Assembly (NCBI GenBank): GCA_016283745.1
Contig: JAEENM010000133.1
Span: forward strand, 1-43,938
Direction of reading: 5' to 3'
DNA: 43,938 nt
Origin: Bacteroidales bacterium
GTDB lineage: Bacteria > Bacteroidota > Bacteroidia > Bacteroidales > P3
Shown in pieces: positions 1 through 8,215 of this stretch (positions are counted from its first letter, which is position 1; every line of letters begins with the position of its first letter). The notes below the pieces were generated by a model. That model was not told where the DNA came from. It searched no databases and was given only the letters and a program-made list of their open reading frames with translations. The translations under genes were made by a program, and so were the position numbers.

Positions 1-141
1 CAGTCCGCCGACGAGCTGCGAAAAAAGCTGAAACTATCCGACGGCGGCGACGTATATTTAATAGCAACAACACTCGCAAAAGGCGAAAAAATTGGACTTC
101 TGTGTCGGAAAGTGGACAAAAACCTGTCCGAAAAGCTGTGA
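1..141 (+). CDS. C-terminal end of probable THUMP-like-domain SAM methyltransferase (partial)
   Basis: An open frame enters from the window start and stops at TGA 139-141, giving about 46 residues. It contains the stretch LRKKLKLSDGGDVYLIA followed by a short strand ending in LLCRKV. From memory this pattern resembles the C-terminal THUMP-like domain of Bacteroidota class I SAM-dependent methyltransferases, which also end with a GGD-YL-ATT core and a basic strand. Only the tail is visible, so no catalytic motif can be checked. About 200 bp of AT-rich DNA separates it from rplM, which has its own promoter, so it is not part of the ribosomal operon. Confidence 0.5.
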   Translation, partial: QSADELRKKLKLSDGGDVYLIATTLAKGEKIGLLCRKVDKNLSEKL

Positions 142-267
142 AATATTTTTAGAAATTATGTTATTTTTAAAATAACATTTTATTGCTATATTTTTGGTAA
201 TAAACTAATTAACCCGCTTTTCAAAAACTAAAAAAAACTTAAATTCATAAAAAATCCGGTGGCTGTG

Positions 268-298
268 TTTGCCATTCGGAAAAAAAAGTGTACTTTTG
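268..298 (+). promoter_or_regulatory. Bacteroidota promoter of rplM-rpsI
   Basis: TTTG at 268-271 and TACTTTTG at 291-298 are separated by 19 bp, matching the Bacteroidota -33/-7 consensus (TTTG, 19-21 bp, TAnnTTTG). The rplM start codon lies 45 bp downstream. An upstream in-frame extension to about 259 would place the start inside this promoter, which argues for the ATG at 343. Confidence 0.8.
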
Positions 299-342
299 CA
301 AACTCAAAAAATAAACGACAAAACAGAAATAATATTATAAAG

Positions 343-798
343 ATGAGTACATTAAGTTACAAAACAGTCTCGGCCAACGCCCAAACCGTTCAGAAGGAAT
401 GGATACTGATCGACGCAGAGAACCAGACCTTGGGACGTTTGGCAACAAGAGTGGCCAACGTATTGCGCGGCAAACACAAGCCGTCGTACACACCGCACGT
501 TGATTGCGGCGACAACGTTATCATTATCAACGCTGAAAAAGTGATCCTCACCGGCAACAAGCTGACCGACAAGACCTATGTCCGTCACACTGGTTATCCT
601 GGAGGACAGCGTTTCTCGACCCCCAAGCAGCTCCTTGCCTCGCACCCCGAGCGCATAGTTGAGCACGCAGTGCGCGGAATGCTCCCCAAAAACCGTCTGG
701 GCGACGCCCTGTACAGAAACCTCAAGGTTTATGCAGGCCCCGAACATCCGCACCAGGCCCAAAATCCCAAAGTAGTAAATTTAAATGATATAAGATAA
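343..798 (+). CDS. rplM: 50S ribosomal protein L13
   Basis: Protein uL13 of the large ribosomal subunit, 151 residues from ATG 343. Family hallmarks are visible: [16 protein letters not shown] near the N-terminus, [17 protein letters not shown], a VRHTGYPGG segment and the conserved [13 protein letters not shown] block. A longer frame to about 259 exists, but it would overlap the promoter and give a non-homologous lysine-rich leader, so the ATG after the promoter is preferred. The stop overlaps the next start (TAATG), which implies translational coupling with rpsI, the usual partner of rplM. Confidence 0.97.
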   Translation: MSTLSYKTVSANAQTVQKEWILIDAENQTLGRLATRVANVLRGKHKPSYTPHVDCGDNVIIINAEKVILTGNKLTDKTYVRHTGYPGGQRFSTPKQLLASHPERIVEHAVRGMLPKNRLGDALYRNLKVYAGPEHPHQAQNPKVVNLNDIR

Positions 799-1187
799 TG
801 GCAGAAGTAATTAACACCATCGGTAGAAGAAAAACCGCTGTGGCCCGTATCTATATGACCCCGGGTAACGGCACTATCACCGTAAACAAAAAGGATTACA
901 AGGAATATTTCCCCACAGCACCTCTGCAATTCATCGTGCGTCAGTCGCTCGAAGTTGTTGATGCGCTCGACAAATGGGATGTGAAAGCCAACCTCGACGG
1001 CGGCGGAATCACCGGACAGGCCGAAGCACTGCGTATGGCAATAGCCAGAGCTCTCTGCGAAGCCAACATCGAAGACCGTCCCGCCCTCAAGTCGAAAGGT
1101 CTGCTCAGCCGCGACCAGCGTATGGTTGAACGTAAGAAACCCGGTCGCCCCAAAGCACGCAAACGCTTCCAGTTCAGCAAACGTTAG
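798..1187 (+). CDS. rpsI: 30S ribosomal protein S9
   Basis: Protein uS9 of the small subunit, 129 residues, the usual family length. It starts with the INTIGRRKTAVARIYM motif and ends in the basic tail GRPKARKRFQFSKR. That tail reaches the P-site tRNA, and the terminal KR is conserved. Its ATG shares one base with the rplM stop. It ends in TAG, so TAG is an ordinary stop codon in this genome, which matters for the interrupted leucine-rich-repeat gene at 11945. Confidence 0.97.
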   Translation: MAEVINTIGRRKTAVARIYMTPGNGTITVNKKDYKEYFPTAPLQFIVRQSLEVVDALDKWDVKANLDGGGITGQAEALRMAIARALCEANIEDRPALKSKGLLSRDQRMVERKKPGRPKARKRFQFSKR

Positions 1188-1213
1188 GCCTTTTGGATAT
1201 TGTTTAGTATCTA

Positions 1214-1251
1214 AATTGCAACGACTCCCGTTTCTGGACTACCTTGCAATT
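1214..1251 (+). promoter_or_regulatory. Inverted repeat in rpsI-rpsB spacer, possible leader hairpin
   Basis: AATTGCAA (1214-1221) pairs perfectly with TTGCAATT (1244-1251) around a 22-nt interior, 42 bp before the rpsB start. No U-run follows, so it is not a typical terminator. In other bacteria S2 and EF-Ts expression is controlled by leader structures, so an autoregulatory hairpin or an RNA-processing site is conceivable. The TTGCAA core is itself palindromic and could equally be a protein operator. No known leader family was recognised. Confidence 0.3.
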
Positions 1252-1292
1252 GCTTAATTAACAGAATGTAAACAAATAAAAAAAGTATAAAA

Positions 1293-2222
1293 ATGTCAGA
1301 ATTAAAATTCGAAGAATTATTGGACGCAGGCTGTCACTTCGGACACCTGAAAAGAAAATGGAATCCCAAAATGGCTCCTTATATCTTTAAAGAGCACAAC
1401 GGTATCCACGTGATCGACCTCCAAAAAACAATAGCCAAAGCCGACGAAGCTGCCGCTGCTATCAAACAGATTGCCAAATCCGGCAAGAAAGTTCTCTTTG
1501 TAGCCACCAAAAAACAGGCCAAAGACATCGTAGCCGAGACAGTGAAACCCGTCGACATGCCTTTCGTTACCGAACGTTGGCCCGGCGGTATGCTCACCAA
1601 CTTCGCCACAATCCGCAAGGCTGTGAAGAAAATGAACTCCCTCGACCAGCTGATGGCCTCCAAGGAATTCAACAACATCTCCAAACGCGAACGCCTTCAG
1701 GTGCAGCGCGAGAGAGCCAAACTCGACAAGAACCTCGGTAGCATCGCCGACCTCAACCGTCTGCCCGCCGCCCTGTTCATCGTCGACATCAACAAAGAAC
1801 ACATTGCCGTTGCAGAGGCACGCCGCCTCAACATACCCACCTTCGCTCTGGTGGACACCAACTGCAACCCCGACTTGGTTGATTTCCCGATTCCCGCCAA
1901 CGACGACGCCTCCAAATCCATAGCCGTTATCCTCCGCTATATGGTGGAAGCCATACAGGAAGGTCTCAACGAACGCGCCATGAGCAAGGAAGCCCCCGCC
2001 GAAGAGAACGCTCCCGAAGAGGAAGCTCCCAAAGCCAAGGAAGAGGAACCCGCCGCTGAGGAAGAGACCAAAGCTCCGGTGAAAAAAGCCAAAGCCGAAA
2101 GCAAGGTGAAAAAGGTGAAAGACGTAGCCGAGGCCAAACCCGCCGAAGGCGAAGCAGAGGCAAAACCCAAACGCCCCCGCAAAACCGTCAAGAAAACCAC
2201 CGAAGAGAAAAAAGAAGAGTAA
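1293..2222 (+). CDS. rpsB: 30S ribosomal protein S2 with long charged C-terminal extension
   Basis: Protein uS2 of the small subunit, 309 residues. The core shows KFEELLDAGCHFGHLKRKWN, the TERWPGGMLTNF motif, and PAALFIVD followed by NIPTFALVDTNCNPDLVD. The family core is about 230-240 residues. Here about 75 extra residues rich in Glu, Lys, Ala and Pro follow, probably disordered. Such tails occur in Bacteroidota S2, but this one is long. It sits 33 bp upstream of tsf, the conserved partner, and both probably share one mRNA. No Shine-Dalgarno sequence is present, as expected in this phylum. Confidence 0.97.
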   Translation: MSELKFEELLDAGCHFGHLKRKWNPKMAPYIFKEHNGIHVIDLQKTIAKADEAAAAIKQIAKSGKKVLFVATKKQAKDIVAETVKPVDMPFVTERWPGGMLTNFATIRKAVKKMNSLDQLMASKEFNNISKRERLQVQRERAKLDKNLGSIADLNRLPAALFIVDINKEHIAVAEARRLNIPTFALVDTNCNPDLVDFPIPANDDASKSIAVILRYMVEAIQEGLNERAMSKEAPAEENAPEEEAPKAKEEEPAAEEETKAPVKKAKAESKVKKVKDVAEAKPAEGEAEAKPKRPRKTVKKTTEEKKEE

Positions 2223-2255
2223 ATAATATTCTAACGCATTAAAAACGATACTATT

Positions 2256-3245
2256 ATGGCAAATATAACAGCATCTGATGTTAACAAACTGCGCCAGCTT
2301 ACAGGCGTTGGAATGATGGACTGCAAAAAAGCTCTGGTAGAATGCGACGGCGATTTCGACAAAGCTATCGAATTCCTCAGACAAAAAGGTCAGAAAATGG
2401 CCGCCAAACGTGCCGACCGCGACGCCAACGAAGGCTGCGTGCTCGCAAAAACCAACGGCAATATCGGCGCCGTTATCATGATTAGCTGCGAAACCGACTT
2501 TGTGGCTACCAACGAAGGATTTGTCGCTTTCACAAAAAGCATTCTCGACAACGCCCTCGCCAACGGCCTCAAAACCAAGGACGAAGTTATGGCTATGACC
2601 ATCGACGGTCGCGCCGTGGCCGACCTCATCACCGACCAGATCGGTAAAATCGGCGAAAAGATAGAACTGGCCCACTACGACATCGTAGAAGCCCCCGCCG
2701 TTTACTCATACATCCACCCGGGCAACCGTATGGCTTCCGTAGTGGGACTGAGCAACGCCGGTTTCGACGAAGTGGGACACAACATCGCCATGCAGGTGGT
2801 GGCTATGCGCCCCGTGGCCCTCGACGAAGCTTCCGTTCCCCAAGAAGTTAAAGACAGCGAACTGAAAGTGGCTATCGAAAAAACCAAAGAGGAACAGGTG
2901 CAGAAAGCCGTTGAAGCCGCCCTCAAGAAAGCAGGCATCAACCCCGCCCACGTCGACAGCGACGACCACATCAACTCCAACATCGCCAAAGGCTGGATCA
3001 CCGAAGAAGACGGTGCCAAAGCCCGCCAGATCAAGGAGCAGGTGGCTGCCGAAAAAGCCGCTAACCTCAACGAGCAGATGATTCAGAACATCGCCAACGG
3101 ACGTCTGAACAAATTCTATCAGGAAAACACCCTGATGAACCAAGAGTACATCATGGAATCCAAGGTTTCCGTAAAGGACTTCATCGCAAGAACAAACAAA
3201 GACCTCAAGGTTACCGGTTTCAAACGTCTCGAACTTGGTGCTTAA
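2256..3245 (+). CDS. tsf: Translation elongation factor Ts
   Basis: EF-Ts exchanges GDP for GTP on EF-Tu in the cytoplasm. The protein is 329 residues. The N-terminal UBA-like helix bundle reads VNKLRQLTGVGMMDCKKAL and is followed by the second family signature around GAVIMISCETDFVATNEGF, whose Asp-Phe contacts the EF-Tu G domain. The C-terminal part (LMNQEYIMESKVSVKDF) matches the end of the dimerisation domain. It lies directly downstream of rpsB and is followed by a strong intrinsic terminator, so it closes the ribosomal block. Confidence 0.97.
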   Translation: MANITASDVNKLRQLTGVGMMDCKKALVECDGDFDKAIEFLRQKGQKMAAKRADRDANEGCVLAKTNGNIGAVIMISCETDFVATNEGFVAFTKSILDNALANGLKTKDEVMAMTIDGRAVADLITDQIGKIGEKIELAHYDIVEAPAVYSYIHPGNRMASVVGLSNAGFDEVGHNIAMQVVAMRPVALDEASVPQEVKDSELKVAIEKTKEEQVQKAVEAALKKAGINPAHVDSDDHINSNIAKGWITEEDGAKARQIKEQVAAEKAANLNEQMIQNIANGRLNKFYQENTLMNQEYIMESKVSVKDFIARTNKDLKVTGFKRLELGA

Positions 3246-3267
3246 ATCTTTAGCATCCGCTAATAAT

Positions 3268-3304
3268 AAGAGGCGAACCTATCGACGGTTCGCCTCTTTT
3301 TTTT
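3268..3304 (+). terminator. Intrinsic terminator after tsf
   Basis: A 12-bp perfect stem (AAGAGGCGAACC with GGTTCGCCTCTT), a 7-nt loop (TATCGAC) and a run of eight T make a strong rho-independent terminator 22 bp after the tsf stop. Confidence 0.92.
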
Positions 3305-3336
3305 CGACAGCCGCGAGACAAGTCATTTTTTTTTCG

Positions 3337-3344
3337 TATCTTTG
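3337..3344 (+). promoter_or_regulatory. Promoter -7 box for the CapD-type gene
   Basis: TATCTTTG at 3337-3344 lies 24 bp before the ATG at 3368 and after the tsf terminator. No clear TTTG is found at the expected upstream distance. Confidence 0.65.
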
Positions 3345-3367
3345 CCGATTGTTATCCGATTTGCACA

Positions 3368-5263
3368 ATGATTAAAAGACTGATAATTAGATTCTACCGC
3401 AAACCGATGTCGCAATTCTCCCTGCTGATGTGCGATATCCTTTTGGTCGTTGTCTCTTTCTTTTTGAGCAAACTGGTGAACTATCAGGAAAATTTCCTGT
3501 CGATTTTCTCGCACACAACCGAAATCCTTGTCCAGTTTGCAATCGTTGTGGCCGTTTATGCCGCTGCTTTCGCTATCTTCAAGCCGTTCAAGAGCATTAT
3601 GCGGTACACCGGTTTCGGCGACATACAGAAAGTTTTCTACGCCAACCTCGCGGCTTTCGGAGCGCTGGCGGTGGTCAAAATCATCGCTTATCTGCACAAA
3701 CCTTTTGAAACTTATTTCCTTTGGGGAAGGGAGCTGATACTGCTTGTGGCCCTTGTGCTTGTGGCAATGGCCTTTGTGCGACTCTTCTCGCGTTTTGTTT
3801 ACGACAACGTGATGGACAGCCGAAAAAAGGAGACCCGCCGCATAGTGATTTACGGTGCCGGCGATGCCGGAAAACTGACGTATAATGTGCTCTCCAAGGA
3901 CTCCACCCTGCGCAACCGCATAGTGGCGTTTATCGACGACAATCCCGACAAACACACCAAACAGCTTAACAGCGTTCCCATCTATCCTTCGCAAAAGGTT
4001 CTTACAGAGGACTTTGTGCGCGGCAACGACATCGACGAGCTTATCATCGCCATCCCGTCGTTGCGGATGGAGGCCAAGCAGAGCATCATCGGCAAAGCTT
4101 TGGCGCTGAACCTCACCGTAAAATCCGTCCCCGACGCAAGCCGCTGGACCGAAGGTCAGTTCTCGGCCAGCCAGATAGAAAACATAAAAATCGAAGACCT
4201 GCTTGCCCGCGACCCTATAGTGTTGGACAACAGCAATATAAAATCCGAAATCGAAGGCAAGGTGATACTTGTGAGCGGTGCGGCAGGCTCCATAGGCAGC
4301 GAGCTTTCGCGACAGCTGTGCAGCTATTCGCCCCGCAGACTTGTGTTCCTCGACAACGCCGAGTCGCCGCTCTTTGATCTGCAGTTTGAACTACGTAACT
4401 CGTTTCCCGACAAGGATATAGCTTTCGTTATAGCCGACATTCGCGACAAGCTGCGGATATGGGAGGTGTTTGACAAATATTCTCCCGACATTGTCTATCA
4501 TGCGGCGGCTTACAAGCATGTGCCTTTTATGGAGGAGAATCCCTACGAGGCTGTTAGTGTGAACATTTTCGGCACCAAAAACATGGCCGATGCCGCCATC
4601 AGCCACGGGGTTAAGAAATTTGTGATGGTCTCCACCGACAAGGCGGTGAATCCCACCAACGTGATGGGTGCCACCAAACGCGTGGCCGAGATATACACCC
4701 AGAGTCACACCACACCCGACACTCATTTCATCACAACAAGGTTTGGCAATGTGCTGGGTTCCAGCGGTTCGGTGATACCGTTGTTTAAAAAACAGCTGGC
4801 GCAGGGCGGTCCGCTCACCATCACGCACAAGGAGATAACCCGTTTCTTTATGACCATCCCCGAGGCCTGTAATCTTGTTTTGGAAGCCAGTTCGATGGGC
4901 ACCGGCGGTGACATATTTGTGTTCGACATGGGCAAGCCCGTCAAAATCTACGATCTTGCCAAGAATATGATACGCTTGTCGCATCTCGACAACATCGAGA
5001 TAAAGGAGATAGGGCTGCGACCTGGCGAAAAGCTGTACGAGGAACTGCTTGCCACCAAGGAGAACACTCTTCCTACGCATCATCCCAAGATATTGCGCGC
5101 CAAGGTGCGTAGCTACGACCCGCAGACTGTTGACGAGTGCCTGCAAAGGCTCGGGGCTATAGAAAAGACTTCCGACGAGTTCGCCATAGTGTCGGAAATA
5201 AAGGGCATTGTTCCTGAATATATCAGCAACAACAGCGTTTTCAGTTCGTTGGACAAAAAATAA
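3368..5263 (+). CDS. Membrane-bound nucleoside-diphosphate sugar 4,6-dehydratase (CapD/WbpM/FlaA1 long form)
   Basis: The protein has 631 residues. Four predicted transmembrane helices lie at about 17-37, 52-71, 90-109 and 120-142. A CoA-binding-like Rossmann domain follows (GAGDAG near 163), then a short-chain dehydratase domain with the NAD loop SGAAGSIGSEL near residue 300. The active-site segment MVSTDKAVNPTNVMGATKR shows the Ser-Thr-Asp-Lys that replaces the usual Tyr-x-x-x-Lys in this subfamily. By family knowledge these enzymes make UDP-4-keto-6-deoxy-GlcNAc type sugars for capsule, O-antigen or protein glycans. The gene is isolated here, not inside a glycan cluster, and converges with the next gene with only 9 bp between stops. 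The exact sugar product cannot be told from sequence. Confidence 0.9.
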   Translation: MIKRLIIRFYRKPMSQFSLLMCDILLVVVSFFLSKLVNYQENFLSIFSHTTEILVQFAIVVAVYAAAFAIFKPFKSIMRYTGFGDIQKVFYANLAAFGALAVVKIIAYLHKPFETYFLWGRELILLVALVLVAMAFVRLFSRFVYDNVMDSRKKETRRIVIYGAGDAGKLTYNVLSKDSTLRNRIVAFIDDNPDKHTKQLNSVPIYPSQKVLTEDFVRGNDIDELIIAIPSLRMEAKQSIIGKALALNLTVKSVPDASRWTEGQFSASQIENIKIEDLLARDPIVLDNSNIKSEIEGKVILVSGAAGSIGSELSRQLCSYSPRRLVFLDNAESPLFDLQFELRNSFPDKDIAFVIADIRDKLRIWEVFDKYSPDIVYHAAAYKHVPFMEENPYEAVSVNIFGTKNMADAAISHGVKKFVMVSTDKAVNPTNVMGATKRVAEIYTQSHTTPDTHFITTRFGNVLGSSGSVIPLFKKQLAQGGPLTITHKEITRFFMTIPEACNLVLEASSMGTGGDIFVFDMGKPVKIYDLAKNMIRLSHLDNIEIKEIGLRPGEKLYEELLATKENTLPTHHPKILRAKVRSYDPQTVDECLQRLGAIEKTSDEFAIVSEIKGIVPEYISNNSVFSSLDKK

Positions 5264-5272
5264 ACCGGCGTA

Positions 5273-6118
5273 TTACCTTCCCAATATCTTTTGATTGACC
5301 TCCGATGTGTCGAGCACAAGGCGGAAACCAGAGAGGTTGTCGTCGTTGTCGCTGGGGCGGCATAGGCGGTAAGAGACACGGCAGAGCCTTGTTGAGTTGA
5401 AACGCGAACCGCCGCGGAAGACACGGAACATTCCTGATTCCGGGCCTTTAGGATTTTCCTGTTCTTCGGATGAGTAGAATTCCGCCCAGTCGCTGCACCA
5501 TTCGCGCACGTTGCCGCTCATGTCGTATATGCCGAGTTCGTTGGGTTTCTTTTGTGCCACGGGATGCAGATATCCATCGCAGTTGTAGTAGTACCACGCC
5601 ACCTCGTCGATATTGTTGCTGCCCGAGTATTTGAAGCCTCGGCTGTTTTTCCCGCCCCGTGCTGCATACTCCCATTCGGCTTCGGTGGGCAGTCGGAAAC
5701 GCAGTCCCGTAACATTGTTGAGATGTTTTATGAAGGTCTGGGCGTCGCTAAAAGATATATTGTATGCAGGGAGGTCTTTTCCCCATTCGCTATAGAATTC
5801 TTCGCGTCCGGTAACGCGCCACCACAGATTTTGCGTTACTTCGGTGGTGGCTATGTAGTAACCGTTCAAGGTGACTTTGTGAACAGGAGCTTCGTCGGGC
5901 AGGGCCTCGGCATCGTAGTTTTTGCCTTTCTCGTTTTCGGTTTGTGAGCCCATATAAAAAGTGCCTCCTTCAACAAACACCATGTCGAATTTGATGCCCT
6001 TGTACGGCTCTATGGAGATCCGGTCAGCGTGCAGAACTATCTTCTCCTCGTCTTTTCGGCACGAGGCGAAGATTAACGTGCAGGTCGCAATGATTATTAA
6101 TAGTAGTCCTCTGTTCAT
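5273..6118 (-). CDS. SUMF1/FGE-fold lipoprotein (GldJ/GldK-like fold, probably non-catalytic)
   Basis: The protein has 281 residues. The N-terminus is a lipoprotein signal with a lipobox-like FASC near residue 20. The rest is a formylglycine-generating-enzyme-like domain: YIATTEVTQNLWW, RLPTEAEWEYAARGG, GIYDMSGNVREWCSDW and a final FRGGSRFN...SGFRLVL. Compared from memory with authentic FGE, the first active-site Cys after RGGS is replaced by Asn while the second Cys position is retained. A sulfatase-activating role is therefore unlikely. Bacteroidota use this fold in gliding and secretion lipoproteins and in many surface proteins. Its ATG overlaps the stop of the upstream gene at 6115, indicating translational coupling. 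Confidence 0.8.
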   Translation of the reverse strand: MNRGLLLIIIATCTLIFASCRKDEEKIVLHADRISIEPYKGIKFDMVFVEGGTFYMGSQTENEKGKNYDAEALPDEAPVHKVTLNGYYIATTEVTQNLWWRVTGREEFYSEWGKDLPAYNISFSDAQTFIKHLNNVTGLRFRLPTEAEWEYAARGGKNSRGFKYSGSNNIDEVAWYYYNCDGYLHPVAQKKPNELGIYDMSGNVREWCSDWAEFYSSEEQENPKGPESGMFRVFRGGSRFNSTRLCRVSYRLCRPSDNDDNLSGFRLVLDTSEVNQKILGR

Positions 6119-7047
6119 TTTTTCTTGTCTTGTTCAAAATACACAAGTCGTACTGCAAATCCCTTCGACCAGTGGTCGTGGAGTACGCTTTTTTTGTTGA
6201 AGTTGACGTAGCGGTACAACCCCGAAGAAGTCCTGTAAGATGATATTGTCCAGTAGCTTCCGAGCTTGTCGGTGCCTGTTACGTTGCGGCCGTTGCGTTC
6301 CCCGCAGAAAGGCAGGAAAACGGCACCTTCGACTTCCATCCTCTGCCAAAGTGTTTTGTCGTAAACATTAACATAAGGTGCGACTGTGCTGGAGGAGTCG
6401 CTTGCTGTGTCGGGCACGAAGGAGCAACCTTCCGGCAAAATCCAGAAGTCGGGCAGTAGTATGTACCCCATCACTCCATCGACTTTGGCCACGCCGCGTC
6501 TCTCTTTGGCAAAATAACGTTGATTTAGCAGATGGTTCCACTGCGAACTTGTCAGGGTTCGGAGCCAGCCAGCACTGTCGCCGGCGTTGGGGATGTGGTT
6601 GAAAAGGCCCCAGTCGTAGAGGTTGACAGGTGTTTGTAAGTTGGATTGCAGAAATAGGGTGTCGGTGTTGTGGAACACTGAGTAGGGAGTGATGTATGGG
6701 TCGCAGCCGCTTGTGCCCCACGAAAACAGGTCGAACCATTGGCTGCTTGTGGGAGAGAGGGCGTGGTTGCGGGAGCCTGTGCGGTCGTATTGGTTGGGAG
6801 CAAGCCGCCATTCGTTGGTGGAGGGTCTGTACTGCAAGTTGCCATGCGAGAAACGGACATTTTTCCCATTGCCCACGTCGAAAAGTCCCGAAAGCAGGCC
6901 GTTGGTGCGGGGATATACGGAGCCGTCGGCAGTACTGATCTCCACAACCACCTCTGGGTCGGCATCCTCGTCAGTGCAACACCAAAAAAGGCATGCGCAG
7001 AGTAGGAGAGAGGCTAGCTTGATATAGTGTATAATGTTTGTTTTCAA
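6115..7047 (-). CDS. Lipoprotein with Fib_succ_major-like domain, TTG start
   Basis: A secreted protein of about 310 residues. The N-terminus from the TTG at 7047 gives a convincing lipoprotein signal (MKTNIIHYIKLASLLL then a CLFWCC lipobox region). The frame can extend to another TTG at 7092, but that overlaps the predicted transcription start of the promoter at 7096-7126, so the shorter start is preferred. The body shares a pattern with the protein at 12959: FSHGNLQY, RLAPNQYD, WFDLFSWGTSG, YDWGLFNHI, WLRTLTSSQW, LPFCGERN and a terminal AVRLVYF. This is the Fibrobacter-succinogenes-major type domain common in Bacteroidota secreted proteins. Function unknown. First gene of a two-gene operon with the SUMF1-fold lipoprotein. 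Confidence 0.75.
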   Translation of the reverse strand: MKTNIIHYIKLASLLLCACLFWCCTDEDADPEVVVEISTADGSVYPRTNGLLSGLFDVGNGKNVRFSHGNLQYRPSTNEWRLAPNQYDRTGSRNHALSPTSSQWFDLFSWGTSGCDPYITPYSVFHNTDTLFLQSNLQTPVNLYDWGLFNHIPNAGDSAGWLRTLTSSQWNHLLNQRYFAKERRGVAKVDGVMGYILLPDFWILPEGCSFVPDTASDSSSTVAPYVNVYDKTLWQRMEVEGAVFLPFCGERNGRNVTGTDKLGSYWTISSYRTSSGLYRYVNFNKKSVLHDHWSKGFAVRLVYFEQDKKK

Positions 7048-7095
7048 TGCTTTATGTGGTTTTAAAACGGTTAAAAACACTGTTTTTCGCAATCA

Positions 7096-7126
7096 CAAAA
7101 ATAATATTTTTTTTTGCCAAAACAAA
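7096..7126 (-). promoter_or_regulatory. Minus-strand promoter for the lipoprotein pair
   Basis: Read on the minus strand, TTTG (7126-7123), 19 bp, then TATTTTTG (7103-7096): an exact match to the Bacteroidota promoter layout. Expected transcription start is about 7090, which excludes the start at 7092 for the downstream gene. Confidence 0.7.
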
Positions 7127-7166
7127 CATTTTTTTGAAAAAGGTGATTAAAGATAAAGATTTTTTG

Positions 7167-7174
7167 TAACTTTG
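7167..7174 (+). promoter_or_regulatory. Promoter -7 box for tdk
   Basis: TAACTTTG at 7167-7174, 45 bp before the tdk ATG. No TTTG at the usual distance. It is divergent from the minus-strand promoter at 7096-7126. Confidence 0.6.
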
Positions 7175-7218
7175 GGAGACAATTAAAGAAAGAAAAGAAC
7201 AAGCACAAACATCCGCAA

Positions 7219-7836
7219 ATGAGCAAGTTATATTTCCGATACGGTACCATGGGTTCCACCAAAACGCTGAACCTGCTTACCACGGCTTACAATTTCGAGG
7301 AACGCAACATCAATTTCATCTGCCTGAAACCGTCGGTGGACAACCGCGACGGCGCCGACATCATCAAATCGCGCGTGGGCATCGAGCGTAAGTGCGAGGT
7401 GGTGAAACCCGACACCAACGTCTTCGAGCTTATCCGCAACAAAAACTACACCCTTATGGAGGACAAGTTCCTAAAAATAGAGTGGGTGCTGGTGGACGAG
7501 GCGCAGTTTTTCACCGAAAAGCAGATCGACCAGCTTGCCAAGGCGGTGGACATACTCGACATAAATATAATGTGCTACGGCCTGCGCACCGACTTCCAGT
7601 CGCACCTTTTCCCTGGTTCGCAGCGTCTTTTCGAGCTTGCCGACAACATCGAGGAGGTGAAAGCCAGCTGCTCGTGCGGCCGCAAAACCTCCATCAACGC
7701 CCGTATCGACGCCGACGGCAACGTGATAACCACCGGCGAACAGGTGCTTATCGGCGGCAACGACAAATACATTGCCATGTGTCGCAAATGTTGGTACAAA
7801 CGCATTCAGGAATCGAAGAACCCAAAACTGTTCTAA
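7219..7836 (+). CDS. tdk: Thymidine kinase (type II)
   Basis: Phosphorylates thymidine to dTMP in the salvage pathway. The protein is 205 residues, typical for the type II enzyme. The P-loop region is RYGTMGSTKTLNLL, with Ser-Thr-Lys-Thr in place of the more common SGKST; this variant is known in part of the family. The DEAQFF motif (catalytic or Mg-binding region) is present, as are two zinc-binding pairs (CSCGRK and MCRKCW), so the lasso domain is complete. It has its own promoter and is monocistronic as far as visible. Confidence 0.93.
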   Translation: MSKLYFRYGTMGSTKTLNLLTTAYNFEERNINFICLKPSVDNRDGADIIKSRVGIERKCEVVKPDTNVFELIRNKNYTLMEDKFLKIEWVLVDEAQFFTEKQIDQLAKAVDILDINIMCYGLRTDFQSHLFPGSQRLFELADNIEEVKASCSCGRKTSINARIDADGNVITTGEQVLIGGNDKYIAMCRKCWYKRIQESKNPKLF

Positions 7837-7898
7837 CCCCTTTGTATCAACGCCATAACGCAAGAAAAAGAACGGCGGTGAAAATATTTTTTCCGTTT

Positions 7899-7932
7899 TT
7901 TGCGGAAATATGAAAAAAAAAATGTATCTTTG
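7899..7932 (+). promoter_or_regulatory. Promoter of the oxoacid:ferredoxin oxidoreductase operon
   Basis: TATCTTTG at 7925-7932 with TTTG at 7899-7902 (22 bp gap, slightly long), 44 bp before the ATG at 7977. Confidence 0.75.
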
Positions 7933-7976
7933 CAAACTCAGAAAAACATTTAAATAACAATAAAAATTCAAACAAT

Positions 7977-8195
7977 ATGGCATTTAAAGGAGAAATTGTT
8001 ATTGATAAGGAACGTTGCAAAGGTTGTGCAGTATGCGTAGGAGCATGCCCCAACCAAGTAATCGAATTATCAAAGAACGTGAACGGCAAGGGCTACAACT
8101 ACGCCGAAGCCGTAAAAGACGCATGCATCGGTTGCACAAGCTGTGCAATAGTATGCCCGGATGGTGTAATATCCGTCTACAAAGTTAAGTTATAA
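7977..8195 (+). CDS. 2x[4Fe-4S] ferredoxin subunit of 2-oxoacid:ferredoxin oxidoreductase (delta)
   Basis: The protein has 72 residues with two complete binding motifs, CKGCAVCVGACP and CIGCTSCAIVCP, each CxxCxxCxxxCP. This is the bacterial 8Fe-8S ferredoxin pattern. It is the first gene of an operon with the alpha, beta and gamma subunits, so it is the delta subunit that passes electrons from the oxidoreductase to ferredoxin. KorD and VorD are the usual names; substrate class cannot be decided from this subunit. Confidence 0.9.
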   Translation: MAFKGEIVIDKERCKGCAVCVGACPNQVIELSKNVNGKGYNYAEAVKDACIGCTSCAIVCPDGVISVYKVKL

Positions 8196-8215
8196 ACGAA
8201 AAGAGGAATACAGAA

